Of a stretch of 64,000 bases of DNA, positions 27,000 through 35,017 are shown piece by piece. This stretch comes from Stieleria neptunia. GTDB lineage: Bacteria > Planctomycetota > Planctomycetia > Pirellulales > Pirellulaceae. A program made the position numbers and the translations under genes. Under the pieces are notes generated by a model. It was not told the DNA's origin, made no database searches, and worked only from the letters and a program-made list of their open reading frames with translations. Location of the stretch: positions 2,418,001 to 2,482,000 of the forward strand of contig NZ_CP037423.1 of the NCBI RefSeq assembly GCF_007754155.1, in the 5' to 3' direction. Positions within the stretch are counted from its first letter, which is position 1, and each line of letters begins with the position of its first letter.

Positions 27000-27036
27000 A
27001 AGCCGTGAGCGAATTCTTTCGCCCACGGCTTTTTTC
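27000..27036 (+). terminator. rho-independent terminator after the small basic protein gene
   Basis: A stem AAGCCGTG / CACGGCTT, extended by an inner GCGAA / TTCGC pair, is followed directly by a run of six T (27030-27035). It lies 58 bases after the stop of the small basic protein gene and is the clearest intrinsic terminator in the window. Confidence 0.85.
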
Positions 27037-27267
27037 TTCGCCGTTTGCCCTGCCGGAATGCCACGGGGTTCGCGTACAACTAAGACCTTCGGAAACGCTT
27101 GCCCCTGCATCCCTCGTCGCGTGCCGGCGAACGTCGTGGCGCAATCGCTTCGTCGGTCTGGAAAGACGGCGTGGCCGAGTTGAATCGGGATGCGCGTGGG
27201 GCCTTTTCGGCACGCCAGTCGCGGGTCGCACCCGCCAGTCGCCAATTCCCCCAACCCGGCCCTTTTG
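27037..27267. other. leader of the desaturase gene
   Basis: The remainder of the 325-base gap after the small basic protein gene. Nothing recognisable was found; overlapping short frames here lack protein-like character. It must contain the promoter of the desaturase gene. Confidence 0.4.
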
Positions 27268-28284
27268 ATGTCCACTGCCGACGCCACCCCAAAGACTGTT
27301 GCGGAACCCGACCCCACCGAGTCACGCTCGACCGCGGAGGCCGTAGCGGCTGCCGAGACGGCCAGTGATCAGGTTCCGGCGATCGATCCGCAGCGTCTTC
27401 CCCACCCCGAGAAAACGCGGCCGACGCGGATTCTGTGGGAATACGTCGCCGTGCTCTCCTTCGTCCACCTGGTTGCCTTGCTGGCCTTCGTCCCCTGGCT
27501 GTTCACCTGGTCGGGGCTGGTGATTGCGATCGCAGGCCACTTTGTGTTCGGGATGATGGGGATCACGATCGGCTACCACCGTCTGCTCACCCACCGCGGG
27601 TTCACGTGCCCGAAATGGCTGGAGCATGGCTTGGCGATTCTGGGGATGTGCAATTTGCAGGATTCGCCGGCTCGCTGGGTCGCGATCCACCGCATGCACC
27701 ACCAGCACAGCGACGACCAACCCGATCCGCACTCGCCGCTGGTCAGCTTTTTATGGGGCCACATGGGCTGGGTCGTGGTCCGCAATCGAGACCTGGATCG
27801 GACGTCCCACTACGAACGCTACGTCCGCGACTTGCTGCGTGATCCGTTCTATTTGCGGCTGGAGCGAAAAGGCGGCTGGTTCTTTGTCTTCCTGGGGCAC
27901 GCCATCGCGTTGACCCTGGTCGGCGCCCTGGTGGGTTATTTTGTCGACGGCGGTGCCGGGGCGCTCAAGTATGCGGCCAGCTATTACGTCTGGGGCGTCG
28001 CGGTCCGGACCGTGTTCGTGCTGCACGGCACCTGGGCGGTCAATTCGGTCGCCCACGCGTTCGGCTATCGCAACTACGAGACGCGTGACCATAGCCGCAA
28101 CAATTGGCTGGTCGCGCTGTTCAGCCATGGCGAGGGCTGGCACAACAATCACCACGCCGAACCTCGATCGGCCGCCCACGGTCACCGTTGGTGGGAGTTT
28201 GATATGTCGTGGCGTGTGATTCGATGCATGGAAATGATCGGGCTGGTCAAAGACGTCGTGCGGCCCAAGTCGATGACGAAATAA
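27268..28284 (+). CDS. acyl-CoA/acyl-lipid desaturase, membrane di-iron type
   Basis: A 338-residue membrane protein with the three His boxes of delta-9-type fatty acid desaturases: HRLLTH (104-109), HRMHH (141-145) and HNNHH (292-296), which hold the di-iron centre. Hydrophobic segments at about 60-100 and 210-260 are the membrane spans. It introduces a cis double bond into an acyl chain using oxygen and an electron donor. The first 50 residues are a hydrophilic tail rich in Ala, Glu and Pro without homology. Start at 27268 is preferred to 27190 because the extra residues are Arg-rich and not family-like. It follows the acyl-chain operon but is separated from it by a terminator. Confidence 0.92.
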   Translation: MSTADATPKTVAEPDPTESRSTAEAVAAAETASDQVPAIDPQRLPHPEKTRPTRILWEYVAVLSFVHLVALLAFVPWLFTWSGLVIAIAGHFVFGMMGITIGYHRLLTHRGFTCPKWLEHGLAILGMCNLQDSPARWVAIHRMHHQHSDDQPDPHSPLVSFLWGHMGWVVVRNRDLDRTSHYERYVRDLLRDPFYLRLERKGGWFFVFLGHAIALTLVGALVGYFVDGGAGALKYAASYYVWGVAVRTVFVLHGTWAVNSVAHAFGYRNYETRDHSRNNWLVALFSHGEGWHNNHHAEPRSAAHGHRWWEFDMSWRVIRCMEMIGLVKDVVRPKSMTK

Positions 28285-28332
28285 GGCCGGTGAGGCTTGC
28301 CCCCCAGTGCCATCCACTTTGGCTTTAAAGGT

Positions 28333-28412
28333 GTTAGCGGAACGGCGCGAGCCGTCCGGTCGCGCTTCATTAGCACCGTGAAAGACCGGAGGGCTCGCGC
28401 CCTGCCGCTAAC
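28333..28412. repeat. inverted repeat GTTAGCGG...CCGCTAAC
   Basis: An 80-base imperfect palindrome with arms containing GTTAGCGG and GGCGCGAGCC on the left and GGCTCGCGCC and CCGCTAAC on the right. The left half recurs at 51214-51262, also just before a 105-bp mini-element. Confidence 0.75.
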
Positions 28413-28438
28413 AACAAACGCCCCACTTGGCGCTAAGG

Positions 28439-28543
28439 ACCGTCGGAAGAATAGGTGGGATAGGCTTCCAGCCTGTCATGACGAAAGCGACAGGCTGGAA
28501 GCCTATCCCACAATCAATCCCAGCCACTCATTCTTCCGACGGT
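28439..28543. repeat. 105-bp mini-element with terminal inverted repeats, copy A
   Basis: Terminal inverted repeats ACCGTCGGAAGAAT (14 bases) bound 105 bases with an inner palindrome TGGGATAGGCTTCCAGCC / GGCTGGAAGCCTATCCCA. The same element with the same length is at 51344-51448. It codes for nothing and lies between the desaturase and NYN genes. Confidence 0.88.
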
Positions 28544-28562
28544 GCGAAGTGAGCGGCTTGAG

Positions 28563-29162
28563 TCACTTCCCCGGCAGGTTGTAGTTCACCTGCGCTCCAG
28601 AAACGGTCACGTGCTTCTTGGCGATCAGTTGGTTGACGACCCGTTCGATGTCTTGGTCCGGCAGTTTCTTCTTGAACGAATTGGAGAGGGCGTAGCGAAG
28701 TGTCTCAAGCTTCCGCGGCCGGGACGCCTTGTTCCGTTTCAGAAACGCGATTGCCGCCTCGAAGCGTTGCGTCAGCGTGCCGTCGTTGGCGGGTATGGGC
28801 GACTTCGCCGCCGTCGGTGATCCGATTCGTTTGGCATCGATCTGACGTGATTTGAGGTGTCGAACGAGCGGATCGAAGCCCTCGTCGTTGGAGATGATGC
28901 GGAACGCCGCCGACGGGTCTGACTGCGAGATTTGACCGATGTAAAACGCGATGTGGAAATCCAGCGCGTTGGGGCCGCTGCCAGAAATCGTGATGTATTC
29001 CACCTGCTTGCCGAACGGCTGCAAAGCCTTCGCCGTCTCGACCGAAACATTCGGTTGTTTGGCGCCGACGAACACGAGCACTTTGAAGGCGTTTCCCACC
29101 AGGTGCCGTGAGCAATCACGGCCAACGTTTTCCGAATCGATCAAAATGTACTTCGGTTGCAT
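28563..29162 (-). CDS. NYN/PIN-like ribonuclease domain protein
   Basis: A 199-residue protein. The N-terminal 120 residues have the NYN (PIN-like) pattern with acidic metal ligands: YILIDSENV (Asp9, Glu11), the middle strand NALDFHIAFYIG (Asp), and FRIISNDEGFDPLVRHL (Asp in SNDEGFD). These are the usual ligands of the RNase active site. The C-terminal 80 residues are basic and helical (RKLETLRYALSNSFKKKLPDQDIERVVNQLIAKKHVTV), possibly an RNA-binding winged-helix or OST-HTH-like module. It would cleave RNA, but the target is unknown. The gene stands alone, flanked by repeats on both sides. Confidence 0.78.
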   Translation of the reverse strand: MQPKYILIDSENVGRDCSRHLVGNAFKVLVFVGAKQPNVSVETAKALQPFGKQVEYITISGSGPNALDFHIAFYIGQISQSDPSAAFRIISNDEGFDPLVRHLKSRQIDAKRIGSPTAAKSPIPANDGTLTQRFEAAIAFLKRNKASRPRKLETLRYALSNSFKKKLPDQDIERVVNQLIAKKHVTVSGAQVNYNLPGK

Positions 29163-29569
29163 CTGTTCGGGATTTTGCGGAAAGTCACTTCCCCCGCAAA
29201 ACTGGGGGGTGTGAATCGGCTTTCATTGCCAGAGAGATGGCCGGCACCACGCCTGCTAGTCTGAGACAAGACTGGGTCAGAAATGTCGGACCGTCAGCGT
29301 TCCGGCACGCGTGATCGACCAATCGGTTCACCAGCACTCACCCCGTTCGGCGCAAAGTGATTGATCGTCACCTCCGGACCCAGCTTCACGCGTCGAAAAT
29401 TGGTCGCAGGATGGTGGGGGGCGCCTTTTGGGGCCGCAGGCGGCACCTTGTGACCGCACCGCAAATAGGGCAAATCGGACCGATGGGACACATAGGTCGT
29501 ATCTGTCCCATTCGCCCCATAGCGCTGGAATGGTGGGTGGCACCTTTCAGCCTTTCAGCCTTTCAGCAG
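29163..29569. other. intergenic region with a GGGACC-type palindrome
   Basis: No gene is seen in this 407-base gap. At 29466-29521 lies a palindrome with the blocks GGACCGATGGGACACATAGG and CTGTCCCATTCGCCCCAT, related to 23021-23074. A short direct repeat of CTTTCAGCC occurs at 29547-29570. Confidence 0.55.
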
Positions 29570-30382
29570 TTACGCAGGGTGATGCTTCGACGTGATCGCC
29601 AGGGCGGCGTCGTAGAGGCCGGGGCAGCTTGCCAGCACGCTGGACGGTTCCAGACCCAGCGGGTTTCCCTGGGCGTCGGAGATTTTGCCTCCGGCTTCGG
29701 TCACGATCAGTTGGCCGGCGGCGAAATCCCAGGGCGACAGCTTGTACTCGAAGAACGCCCCGAACATGCCGTTGGCGACGGCACACAGGTCCAGCGCGGC
29801 GGTTCCGAAGCGGCGGATCCCGTGGATGTGGTGGCCAAAAAAATCTTCGATCGCCGCCAGGGTCGATCGCATCATCGCGCCGCGGTCGTAATAAAAGCCG
29901 CAGCCGATCAGGGCCGTGGACAACTCGGTCGCCGCTGATGTGCCGATGGGGTCGCCGTTGTGGCTCGCCCCCTCGCCTCTCACCGCCGCGTAGGTGTCGC
30001 CGCTGATGGGGTTGTGGACGACACCAACAGTCGGAATGCCGTCGCGGTAGTAGGCGATCGAGACGGCGAAGTGCGGGACATGGTGGAGGAAGTTGTTGGT
30101 GCCATCGAGCGGGTCGATGACCCAGAGGTGCTCGGCACCGGTATCGCCTACCAAGTCTTCCTCGCCCATCAGTTCGTGATCGGGGAATTTCTCGGTGATC
30201 AGATTGGCGATTACCGATTGGCTTTCCAGATCCGCATCGCTGACCAGGTCGTAGCTCTTGCCGCCGATGTCGGACTTGTCGCGCAGCTCGACCCCTTCGT
30301 GCCAGTAGCGATGCAAGACGTGGCCGCCGGAGTAGGCGGCCGACTTGGCGGTGCGGAGGATCGATACCAGGTCGCTGGGCAT
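29570..30382 (-). CDS. inositol monophosphatase family protein
   Basis: A 270-residue protein with the metal-binding motifs of the family: GEED (about 73-76), WVIDPLDGTNNF (86-97) and SPWDFAAGQLIVTEAGG (about 215-231). These hold two or three Mg2+ ions that hydrolyse a phosphate monoester, e.g. of inositol phosphate, or of 3'-phosphoadenosine 5'-phosphate or histidinol phosphate in related enzymes; the substrate cannot be read here. It has no signal peptide and is cytosolic. It lies 166 bases after the infA gene on the same strand. Confidence 0.9.
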   Translation of the reverse strand: MPSDLVSILRTAKSAAYSGGHVLHRYWHEGVELRDKSDIGGKSYDLVSDADLESQSVIANLITEKFPDHELMGEEDLVGDTGAEHLWVIDPLDGTNNFLHHVPHFAVSIAYYRDGIPTVGVVHNPISGDTYAAVRGEGASHNGDPIGTSAATELSTALIGCGFYYDRGAMMRSTLAAIEDFFGHHIHGIRRFGTAALDLCAVANGMFGAFFEYKLSPWDFAAGQLIVTEAGGKISDAQGNPLGLEPSSVLASCPGLYDAALAITSKHHPA

Positions 30383-30548
30383 GGACGGCTCGGGCGAATT
30401 GCTGCGACTGGTGAGCGGGCGGGATCGGGATGCCGTCTCGTTTCACCCGTGGAGCGCAAGCTGGAAGCTTACGCCACTTTCTTACGGACTCTGTAACGAG
30501 ACGTCGGCAAAGTACTCGAGGCTTGCCCGCGTACGTTCCGCTTGACCG

Positions 30549-30770
30549 CTAACGTTCTCGGTAGGTGATGCGACCCTTGGTCAAATCATAGGGCGACAGC
30601 TCGACGCGGACCTTGTCGCCTGGAACGATACGGATGAAGTGCTTGCGCATCCGTCCTGCGACGTGCGCCATGACTTCGTTGCCGGTTTCCAATTGGACTC
30701 GGAACCGGGTGTTGGCGAGGGCCTGTGTGACAGTGCCCTCGACTTCGAACGCTTCTTCTTTCTTTCCCAA
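30549..30770 (-). CDS. infA: translation initiation factor IF-1
   Basis: A 73-residue S1/OB-fold protein: [68 protein letters not shown]. The [10 protein letters not shown] and [10 protein letters not shown] segments are diagnostic of IF-1. It binds the A site of the 30S subunit during initiation. It lies 15 bases after the rpsI stop, so it is probably the last gene of the rplM-rpsI-infA operon. Many bacteria keep infA elsewhere. Confidence 0.97.
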   Translation of the reverse strand: MGKKEEAFEVEGTVTQALANTRFRVQLETGNEVMAHVAGRMRKHFIRIVPGDKVRVELSPYDLTKGRITYRER

Positions 30771-30785
30771 CTGTTTTCCTAGGGT

Positions 30786-31199
30786 TTATCGTTTGCTGAA
30801 CTGGACGCCACGTCGGGCACCGCGCAAACCAGGTTTCTTTCGTTCCTTCATGCGAGAGTCTCGCGTCAGGAACCCGCCATCCCGAAGGGCATCGTGAAGC
30901 GACTCGTCGTAGCTGACGAGTGCACGACCGAGTCCCATACGAACCGCTCCGCTTTGACCGGTCAGACCGCCACCGGTGACACGCACGACGACGTCCAGCT
31001 TGTCCGCGAGTTCGACGGCGGCAAGGGCTGCGGTGATCGCAGCTTGATCTTGGTCGTTGACGAAATACTCGTTCAACGGTTTTCGGTTGATCGTAATCTT
31101 GCCTTCGCCGGCACGGACGCGGACGCGAGCGACGCTGCTTTTGCGTCGTCCGGTTCCAAGAGCGTCACCGTTGATCTTGTCTTTTTTGACCAGGGTCAT
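30786..31199 (-). CDS. rpsI: 30S ribosomal protein S9
   Basis: A 137-residue protein with the S9 pattern: GRRKSSVARVRVRAGEGKITINRKPLNEYF near the start, VRVTGGGLTGQSGAVRMGLGRALVSYD in the middle, and the terminal LTRDSRMKERKKPGLRGARRGVQFSKR, whose basic tail reaches the decoding centre. The Met at 31199 is used; the ORF upstream of it is rich in Arg/Trp and not family-like. It follows rplM by 100 bases, as is common for the L13-S9 pair. Confidence 0.97.
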   Translation of the reverse strand: MTLVKKDKINGDALGTGRRKSSVARVRVRAGEGKITINRKPLNEYFVNDQDQAAITAALAAVELADKLDVVVRVTGGGLTGQSGAVRMGLGRALVSYDESLHDALRDGGFLTRDSRMKERKKPGLRGARRGVQFSKR

Positions 31200-31299
31200 C
31201 AGTAGAGTCGGTAAATGAGTCGTTTGGAGGGTGGTTTCAAGGTGCCAGCCGAGCGAGACAGACGCGTTGGGCTGGCCAAATCGAGCTGGCCAAATCGGG

Positions 31300-31749
31300 C
31301 TAGCTAACTTTCTTGCCCTTCCGGGCCAGCGGCTTCGGATCCTGGGCGACGTGCGGGTGATCGGGGCCGGCATAGATCTTCAGTTTCTTGATCATCTGGC
31401 GGGCCAATTTATTTTTCGGCAACATCCGGCGGACGGCGTGGAAGATCAAATCTTCCGGCTTGCGTTGCTGGCGATCGGCGTAGCTTTCCAGCTTCAGCCC
31501 CGGGTAGCCGGTGTACCAGGTGTAGTGCCGGTCGTCCATCTTGCGGCCTGTCATCGCGACCTTGTCCGCGTTGGTGACGATCACGAAATCGCCGCAATCA
31601 ACGTGCGGGGTGTACTGCGGGCGGTGTTTGCCCATCAGGACGACAGCGATGTCACTGGCCAAGCGTCCGAGTACCTCGTCAGAGGCGTCGACGACGTGCC
31701 AATTCTTTTCAACTTGGCCGGGTTTGGCCATGTAGGTAGGTTGCGTCAC
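31300..31749 (-). CDS. rplM: 50S ribosomal protein L13
   Basis: A 149-residue protein with L13 features: [52 protein letters not shown], then YTGYPGLK and [18 protein letters not shown]. The gene begins with a GTG at 31749 or an ATG at 31731 that gives [11 protein letters not shown]; neither has a strong ribosome-binding site, and the shorter one fits the usual L13 start. It is the first gene of the rplM-rpsI-infA operon. Confidence 0.97.
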   Translation of the reverse strand: MTQPTYMAKPGQVEKNWHVVDASDEVLGRLASDIAVVLMGKHRPQYTPHVDCGDFVIVTNADKVAMTGRKMDDRHYTWYTGYPGLKLESYADRQQRKPEDLIFHAVRRMLPKNKLARQMIKKLKIYAGPDHPHVAQDPKPLARKGKKVS

Positions 31750-32107
31750 GGAAACAGTTCTACGGGTAACGGAAAATGTGCGGTCGGGCGAAGGTCAAAC
31801 GGAAGGCTCAGCACAATGGGGCGATCGATCTGGTCGTTGCCAGTCTGGTCATTGCCATCGGTGCGGTCGCTGCAATTTTGACGTGCAGGTCGGCCGTGCT
31901 GTCAGGCACCCTTTGTCTTCGGCTGCGATTTCAGCCGGTTTATCACGGCGCCATCTCGCTTGGAAGCTGAGCGAATCGAGTTCGCGGGTCTGCCGCCGAT
32001 GAAAGACCGAGAACGGTCCTCGGGCGGAGGATTCGGAAGCGTATCGACACCCGCGCAGCTCGGCAAGGGCTTTTCAGAGTTTTCGGGGTCGAAAATGGGA
32101 TGCGGCC
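31750..32107. other. intergenic region upstream of rplM
   Basis: The 358-base stretch lies between the photolyase stop and the start of rplM, both on the - strand, and must carry the ribosomal operon promoter. No clear promoter, leader peptide or L13-type leader structure was recognised. Confidence 0.4.
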
Positions 32108-33571
32108 TCAACTTTCGAAACGACTTAAGTACTTCGTCAGCCGAAGTTTCTTGCGAGCGCTGTCGCTGGTCATGTAGCGCAAACTCCCAAAGATGGGGCG
32201 TTTGGGACCCCAGGCCCGGTCGTATCGCCCCAACACCCAGAAAATGCCGCTGTACGAATTGGGGTCACGCCCATCGAGTCCATATTTATTGTTCAGGTGG
32301 ATCATGAACTCCAGCGCCTGCTCGGCGGACTCGGTCCAGTGCAGGATTTTTTTGCCCCACAGCATTCGCATGTAGTTGTGCATCACGCCCTCGCGGACGA
32401 GTTGCCGCTGGGCCGCGTTCCAGAGCTCGTCGTGGGTTTCGGCCGCCTCGAATTGCTCCAGCGTGTAGGTCACCGGACGCTCGTCGTCGGCCGTTGCCGC
32501 GATCGATTTCTTGGCCCAATCGGGCAGCGACTCGATTTTGTCGTATTGGTCAGGCTCGCGAAACGCCAGGTTGAAGCCCATTTCACGCCAGGTCAGGATC
32601 TGGTCCAAAAACCCTTCGGCCGGTTCGCTGGTGTTCCAAAAATCGTGGTTTTTGCCGTTCGCATCGGAGGCCTGGTCCGGCGTCCATTCTTCGTGATCCA
32701 AGACCCGTTCGACGATTTCGTGGGTGGCGATGTGGCCGAAATGCAGGTGCGGGCTCAGTCCGGTCGTGGCTTCTTCGTCGGGGTGATTGCGGTCGGTGTG
32801 GTAGACCTGAAGCCGTTCGGCCAGAAAGCGGTCCAAGCGTTTCTCGGCGTCCGCACTGCCGCCGGTCACCACCGGACTGGGGGCGACGTCATGGTCGATC
32901 GGGATCGCCGCCAAACCGTCGGGTTCGAGCAGTGCGTCCAAGTCCGCCGGCTTCCATTTTCGCGTCACCGACGCCGGTAATTTGTCCAGTTCGGGCATTG
33001 AAACGTCGCCCAGCGGGTCGGGTTCGGGCAATTCGGTCAGACAATCGAGGATGTTTTTTTGCATCCAGCGTCGATAGCTGTGTGCGACCGTGAACGTCCG
33101 ACCGGGCAGCCGCATCGGCACGACGCCATTGCCGTCGACCAGTTCCAGCGGCACCGGCAAGCGATCCTTGACCGCATCGATCATGTCGGGCAGAAAGAAG
33201 CACGGGAATTCGTCGGTGACCACCGTGCAGGCTTTTTCGGCCAATTTCGCCAGCAACGGCGAACCGCGACCGGGTTTCGGTTCGACGTACGGGAAATAAG
33301 TCACCGGTTTGTCGCGCAAGGCGTCGGCGTTGTCGCGCATGCCTTCGATGATGAAGCGATGGATGCGGTCGCTGGCCCAGCGGTAGCGGACGCGGAGCGG
33401 TTCGAAGATCACCAGCGGTTTACCGAGTGCTTCAGCCCGGTCGACGGCATGTTGGAGCGCGAAGCTGTAACGTGTTCGTCGCGACGCGATCATCCAGTAC
33501 AACACGTACTGGCCGTCGCGTTGCAAGGAACGGGAATTCGCCTGAGAGAGTCGAATCTCGGGGATTGGCAT
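32108..33571 (-). CDS. class II CPD photolyase
   Basis: A 487-residue protein. The N-terminal Rossmann-like part has YVLYWMIASRRTRYSFALQHAVDRA and FPCFFLPDMI, and the C-terminal helical part has FGHIATHEIV and the class II motifs YMRMLWGKKILHWTESAEQALEFMIHLNNKYGLDGRDPNSYSGIFWVLGRYDRAWGPKRPIFG (split here between residues about 395 and 460), which bind FAD. The enzyme uses light and FADH- to split cyclobutane pyrimidine dimers in DNA. Class II is the less common type in bacteria, but it is found in planctomycetes. It is divergent from the prepilin-peptidase-like gene with a 66-base gap. Confidence 0.94.
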   Translation of the reverse strand: MPIPEIRLSQANSRSLQRDGQYVLYWMIASRRTRYSFALQHAVDRAEALGKPLVIFEPLRVRYRWASDRIHRFIIEGMRDNADALRDKPVTYFPYVEPKPGRGSPLLAKLAEKACTVVTDEFPCFFLPDMIDAVKDRLPVPLELVDGNGVVPMRLPGRTFTVAHSYRRWMQKNILDCLTELPEPDPLGDVSMPELDKLPASVTRKWKPADLDALLEPDGLAAIPIDHDVAPSPVVTGGSADAEKRLDRFLAERLQVYHTDRNHPDEEATTGLSPHLHFGHIATHEIVERVLDHEEWTPDQASDANGKNHDFWNTSEPAEGFLDQILTWREMGFNLAFREPDQYDKIESLPDWAKKSIAATADDERPVTYTLEQFEAAETHDELWNAAQRQLVREGVMHNYMRMLWGKKILHWTESAEQALEFMIHLNNKYGLDGRDPNSYSGIFWVLGRYDRAWGPKRPIFGSLRYMTSDSARKKLRLTKYLSRFES

Positions 33572-33637
33572 CTTGGTTCATCGACGGGGGGAATTTTCAA
33601 GCAAGACTGTAGCGGACGTCACCACGGCGATAGTATT

Positions 33638-35017
33638 GTGCCAGAGCAACCGGCCCGGCATTCAATCGGATCTGACAACTTGACGCGAAATCGACTGCGA
33701 AAAAAACTTCCCCTGCTGGCCACGCTGACCGCGATCGCGCTTGTCGCGGCCGCCTACATCTTCGGTTTGGCGTCGATCCAGTCGCGAATGTATGCCTTTT
33801 ACGACTTCGAGGATCTGATCCAGCCGCGGTTGATTGATGCGACGATCGTCGGCTGGCTGCTGTTTTTCTGCAGTTCGATCGGCAGCTTTTTGAACGTCGT
33901 CGCCTGGCGGATGCCGCGCGGCGAAGGCATCGGAGGTCACTCGCATTGCCCGCGTTGTGCCAACACGTTGAAGATCCAGGACAACGTCCCGGTCTTGGGT
34001 TGGATCTCGCTGGCCGGGCGTTGTCGGTTTTGCTCGCTGCCGATCTCCCGCCGTTATCCGATCGTCGAAGCGCTGGTCGGGGTCTCGCTGACGCTGATCG
34101 GAATCACACAGCTGTATTCGCTTTCGCTGCCGGCGCAATTCGTCCACTGGCATGGCGGTCCGCTTTGGACGCCCCGGGTGTCACCGCAGTTGTTGGCGAT
34201 TTTGACCTACCACACCGTCGCGGTTTCGACGCTCTGGGCGATGGCGTTGATCCGGATTGATGGGACGCGATTGCCGACCCGATTGATCGTGTTTGCCGGC
34301 ATCGTTGTGGTCGCTGCGATGCTGGCCTATCCGACCGTGATGGTCGTCCCTTGGCAGGCCACTCGGCCGCTGTACTGGGTACCCGAGGGGCTTCATGTCG
34401 ATGCGATCATGCGGGTGGCCACCGCGTTGGTTGCGGCGGCGTTGTTCGGACGCGTGCTCGCCAAGGGGCTTTGTCCGACGGCCGATCTAAAGCTGGATCC
34501 GCTCGGCGGCGGTACCCGGCGGCTGGTCGATTTGATCGCGATGCTGTCGATCCCCGCCATCGTGATCGGCTGGCAATCGATGCCGGCGTTGGTGATCGGT
34601 GCGGCGATCTTGTCGTGGCTGCTGCGTCCGTTGCTGCGCTGGATCCCCATCAATGACGGGCCGAAGGGCCAGATCGCCGATCGTGGTGCGATGGAATCGT
34701 TCGCGTTTGCATTGCCGTTTGCGTTGACATTGCATCTCGTGTTTTGGCGTGTGCTTTGGGAAACGCCGTACTGGCCGAGCGACCAGAGCAGCCGCAACGT
34801 GATCATCGTCGCGGCGTTGCTGGTGTTGGTGGTGCCGTGGTTCGTCCGCGACCGCACCGCCGCCACGGCTGTCGCGTCCTCGGTCGCCGTCGCCGAAGAC
34901 CGGGTTGGTGAAGCGGAGATCGCCGCGGAAGGGTCAACCGACGAATTGCCAGAACACCATGGCGATGGAGAATCCGATCAACGAGATCAGGGTCGAGATC
35001 ACACCCCAGGTGCGTAG
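33638..35017 (+). CDS. prepilin peptidase (A24)-like membrane protein
   Basis: A membrane protein of about 459 residues, with several long hydrophobic segments. The N-terminal A24 domain is clear: FFCSSIGSFLNVVAWRMPRGEGIGGHSHCPRCANTL and two Cys pairs (CPRC, CRFC) followed by SRRYPIVEALVGVSL. These normally methylate and cleave type IV pilin-like leaders. The first aspartate is present in RIDGTRLP, but the second motif (GxGD in active enzymes) reads GGGTRR, with Thr in place of Asp. The start is unsure: GTG at 33638 or TTG at 33680, neither with a good ribosome-binding site. The last 84 bases overlap the end of the convergent GntP gene. It may have lost peptidase activity or use another Asp; DUF1559-type pilins in the window are possible substrates. 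Confidence 0.72.
   Translation: MPEQPARHSIGSDNLTRNRLRKKLPLLATLTAIALVAAAYIFGLASIQSRMYAFYDFEDLIQPRLIDATIVGWLLFFCSSIGSFLNVVAWRMPRGEGIGGHSHCPRCANTLKIQDNVPVLGWISLAGRCRFCSLPISRRYPIVEALVGVSLTLIGITQLYSLSLPAQFVHWHGGPLWTPRVSPQLLAILTYHTVAVSTLWAMALIRIDGTRLPTRLIVFAGIVVVAAMLAYPTVMVVPWQATRPLYWVPEGLHVDAIMRVATALVAAALFGRVLAKGLCPTADLKLDPLGGGTRRLVDLIAMLSIPAIVIGWQSMPALVIGAAILSWLLRPLLRWIPINDGPKGQIADRGAMESFAFALPFALTLHLVFWRVLWETPYWPSDQSSRNVIIVAALLVLVVPWFVRDRTAATAVASSVAVAEDRVGEAEIAAEGSTDELPEHHGDGESDQRDQGRDHTPGA

Noticed and set aside
27160..27200. tRNA-like stretch GTGGCCGAGTTGAATCGG
   Set aside because: The T-arm and acceptor stem do not form; the similarity is limited to one short block.
33059..33637. N-terminal extension of the prepilin-peptidase-like frame
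   Set aside because: This part overlaps the photolyase gene on the opposite strand and is not peptidase-like.
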